Positions 40,293 through 42,286 of a DNA stretch of 42,286 bases are shown in pieces. A program made the position numbers and the translations under genes. Numbering within the stretch: position 1 is the first letter of the stretch; the number at the start of each line of letters is the position of its first letter. This stretch comes from Nocardioides terrae (GTDB taxonomy: Bacteria > Actinomycetota > Actinomycetes > Propionibacteriales > Nocardioidaceae): NCBI RefSeq assembly GCF_900112345.1, contig NZ_FOLB01000018.1, positions 1 through 42,286 on the forward strand. The letters run 5' to 3'. The notes under the pieces are model-generated. The model worked only from the letters and a program-made list of their open reading frames with translations, had not been told where the DNA came from and made no database searches.

Positions 40293-41618
40293 ATGGACCG
40301 CACCCCCGACCGCGAGATCCTCCGGCTGGCGGTCCCGGCCTTCCTGGCCCTGGTGGCCGAGCCGCTGTTCCTGCTGGCCGACTCCGCCATCGTCGGCCAC
40401 CTGGGCACGGCACCGCTCGCCGGCCTGGGCATCGCGGGCGTCGTGCTGCAGACCATCGTCGGGATCTGCGTGTTCCTGGCCTACGGCACCACCGCGAGCG
40501 TCGCGCGTCGGGTGGGCGCGGGTGACGTGCGCGGCGCCGTCGCCCAAGGCGTCGACGGGCTCTGGCTGGCCGTCCTCATCGGCGCGCTCGTCACGGTCCC
40601 CGCCGTGCTCGCCGCCCGGCCGCTGGCCAGGGCCGTCGGCGCGCACGGCGCTGTCGTCGACGAGGCGACCACCTACCTGCGCATCGCCGCCCTCGGCGTC
40701 ACCCCGCTCCTCGTGATGCTCGCCGCCACCGGCGTCCTCCGCGGCCTGCAGGACACCCGCACACCCATGCTCGTCGCCATCGGCGGCAACGTCGCCAATG
40801 TCTGCCTCAACCTCCTGCTGGTCTACGGGCTCGACCTCGGCATCGCGGGCTCCGCGACCGGCTCGGTGATCGCCCAGGCGCTCTCCGCCGCCACGCTCGT
40901 CGCCGTCGTCGTCCGGGGCGCCCGCCGCCACCACGCGTCCCTGCGGCCTGACCTGCCCGGCATCCGGCAGGCGGCGCGCTCCGGTGTCGCGCTCGTGGTC
41001 CGCACGCTCACCCTCCGGGCCGCGCTGCTCGTCACGACGTACGCCGTCACGCTGGTCTCCGGCACCGACCAGGACACCCAGCTCGCGACCCACCAGATCG
41101 CCTTCACGCTCTGGACCTTCCTGGCGTTCGTCCTCGACGCGATCGCCATCGCCGCGCAGGCACTGACCGGCCGGTCGCTCGGCGCCGGAGACGTGGAGCG
41201 CACCCGGTCGATCGCCGCGCGAATGGTCTGGTGGGGGGTGGTCTCGGGCGTGGTCACCGGGGTCGCCGTCGTCGCGGTGAGCCCGTTCCTGGGCGCGCTC
41301 TTCACCGGCGACGATGCCGTACGTGACCTGCTCGTCCCCGTCCTGATCGTGGTGGCGATCGGCCAGCCGGTCTGCGGGATCGTCTTCGTCCTCGACGGCG
41401 TGCTGATCGGCGCCGGGGACGGCCGCTACCTCGCCTACGGCGGCCTGGTCACCCTCGCCGTCTATGCGCCCGTCGTCGTCCTGCTGCACCCGTCGCTCGT
41501 CGTGGTGTGGGTCGCGTTCTCGGCGATCTTCATGGGCGCCCGCCTCGTGGTGCTGGTGCACCGGGCGCGCGGAACTCGGTGGCTGGTCACCGGCGCCGCC
41601 ACTAGCGTCGCTCCATGA
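40293..41618 (+). CDS. MATE family efflux transporter
   Basis: A 441-residue multidrug and toxin extrusion exporter with 12 membrane segments in two homologous halves. LRLAVPAFLALVAEPLFLLADSAIVGHLGT is the characteristic DinF-type start, GVLRGLQDTRTPMLVAIGGNVANVCLNLLLVYGL is the conserved stretch around segments 4 and 5, and a matching half follows (LDAIAIAAQALTGRSLGAGDV). The subfamily looks DinF-like. The ATG at 40293 has TAGGGT eight bases upstream, so the mRNA is nearly leaderless. The last codons overlap the DinB-family gene by four bases (ATGA). The substrate is unknown. Confidence 0.95.
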   Translation: MDRTPDREILRLAVPAFLALVAEPLFLLADSAIVGHLGTAPLAGLGIAGVVLQTIVGICVFLAYGTTASVARRVGAGDVRGAVAQGVDGLWLAVLIGALVTVPAVLAARPLARAVGAHGAVVDEATTYLRIAALGVTPLLVMLAATGVLRGLQDTRTPMLVAIGGNVANVCLNLLLVYGLDLGIAGSATGSVIAQALSAATLVAVVVRGARRHHASLRPDLPGIRQAARSGVALVVRTLTLRAALLVTTYAVTLVSGTDQDTQLATHQIAFTLWTFLAFVLDAIAIAAQALTGRSLGAGDVERTRSIAARMVWWGVVSGVVTGVAVVAVSPFLGALFTGDDAVRDLLVPVLIVVAIGQPVCGIVFVLDGVLIGAGDGRYLAYGGLVTLAVYAPVVVLLHPSLVVVWVAFSAIFMGARLVVLVHRARGTRWLVTGAATSVAP

Positions 41619-42190
41619 CCACAGATCCGAAGGCCGTCTGGCAGCGGTACTACCGCGAGCGGCGCGAGGCGCTCATCGGGAAGGTCGAGGACCTCTCCGA
41701 GCGCGATGCGCGGATGCCGCGGACCCCGACTGGGACCAACCTGCTCGGCATCGTCAAGCACGTCCTGAACGTCGAGGCGATCTACCTCGGCCTCACCTTC
41801 GACCGGCCCTTCCCCGGCGAGCACGAGCTGGTCCCCGAGGAGTCCTACGACGTCGACCCTCAGACGGACTGGTTCGCGACCGAGCACGAGACGCTGGCAG
41901 GCATCATCGACCTCTACCGACGGGTGATCGCCCACGCGGAGGAGACCGTCGAGCTGCTCGACCTCGATGCGGTCGGCCACGTCGAGCATTGGGGCGGCCG
42001 GGCGGTCACCCTGCACGAGATCCTGATCCACAACTTCAACGACCTCTGCCAGCACGGCGGCCAGGTCGACATCCTCCGCGAGGGGATCGACGGGGCCGTC
42101 GGCTGGCGCAGGCCGGGCGACAACGTCCCCGACGGCTACGACTGGCCGGCGTACGTCGCCAAGCTGACCGCGCTCGCCGAGCGGTACTGA
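41615..42190 (+). CDS. DinB-superfamily protein (DUF664-like), possible thiol-dependent enzyme
   Basis: A 191-residue four-helix-bundle protein of the DinB/YfiT superfamily. Three spaced His residues typical of its metal site are visible: His50 in GIVKHVLNVE, and the two in LIHNFNDLCQHGGQ (near 138 and 146). NLLGIVKHVLNVEAIYL and HEILIHNFNDLCQHGGQVDILRE match the DUF664 pattern. In actinobacteria members of this superfamily can use mycothiol as cofactor (maleylpyruvate isomerase, thiol transferases). It overlaps the MATE stop by four bases, so a detoxification pair of conjugation plus export is plausible, but only as inference. Confidence 0.9.
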   Translation: MTTDPKAVWQRYYRERREALIGKVEDLSERDARMPRTPTGTNLLGIVKHVLNVEAIYLGLTFDRPFPGEHELVPEESYDVDPQTDWFATEHETLAGIIDLYRRVIAHAEETVELLDLDAVGHVEHWGGRAVTLHEILIHNFNDLCQHGGQVDILREGIDGAVGWRRPGDNVPDGYDWPAYVAKLTALAERY

Positions 42191-42202
42191 AGCATCACCG
42201 CC

Positions 42203-42228
42203 CCGCCGCCGAGCCTGCGAGGCGGCGG
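42203..42228. terminator. Hairpin downstream of the DinB-family gene
   Basis: CCGCCGCC (42203-42210) pairs with GGCGGCGG (42221-42228) around the loop GAGCCTGCGA. It lies 13 bases after the stop codon and probably terminates the MATE-DinB transcript. The loop sequence GAGCCTGCGA occurs again at 42261-42270 in a related, weaker arrangement. Confidence 0.65.
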
Positions 42229-42286
42229 ATGAGGCGGGGAGGTCGAGTGCGCCAGGGCTGAGCCTGCGAAGCCGTGAGGCGCGTAT

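Noticed and set aside
41615..42190. DinB-family protein as the missing maleylacetoacetate isomerase
   Set aside because: Some mycothiol-dependent isomerases belong to this superfamily, but this gene is 30 kb from the tyrosine operon and coupled to a MATE exporter.

Overview
The window is about 42 kb of very GC-rich DNA with actinobacterial traits: GTG starts, many 4-base ATGA/GTGA gene overlaps, probable leaderless promoters, paired ClpP genes with an XRE regulator, a cobalamin riboswitch in front of a class I ribonucleotide reductase, and dispersed TGGTCGAG...CTCGAGACCA hairpin repeats of a kind I associate with Nocardioides and relatives. Nocardioidaceae is my best guess. I see 37 protein genes (one cut by the left edge), no rRNA or tRNA, and no phage or insertion sequence.

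Layout. 1-7936: a minus-strand peptide ABC transporter operon (ATPase, a fused permease-ATPase, permease, lipoprotein) led by a beta-lactamase-fold serine hydrolase, divergent from an N-acyl-D-amino-acid deacylase; together this looks like a locus for using D-amino-acid-containing peptides. 7955-16731: the tyrosine/homogentisate route (hpd, hmgA, an unrecognised 289-residue protein, fahA), a divergent Lrp regulator, an ACT-domain malic enzyme and acetoacetyl-CoA synthetase. The last two consume malate (made from fumarate) and acetoacetate, the ends of the pathway. No recognisable maleylacetoacetate isomerase is present. 16800-20520: nrdB and nrdA, with a cobalamin riboswitch and a probable pair of NrdR boxes. 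20675-25239: ferredoxin-NADP reductase, an eight-copy 22-bp repeat array arranged four forward and four reverse, a nucleoside deaminase-like enzyme, a BenE-type transporter and an acyltransferase. 25315-36699: transporter and regulator modules (MFS/TetR, MFS/MerR, DrrAB-like ABC/MerR) around two overlapping clpP genes, a NUDIX/DUF4396 pair, a threonine dehydratase-like PLP enzyme and a RibD-like reductase. 36779-42190: an ECF sigma factor with a C-terminal domain, dnaB interrupted by a class 3 mini-intein at its P-loop, a 450-bp gene-free region with DnaA-box-like words, a MATE exporter and a DinB-family protein.

The most unusual points are the convergent 22-bp array, a ClpP subunit whose catalytic His is replaced by Asp, the unknown protein embedded in the tyrosine operon, the endonuclease-free class 3 intein in dnaB, and a 27-bp repeat array between two inverted hairpin repeats that forms the C-terminal tail of the fused ABC protein. 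No wholly new defence or mobile system is evident.
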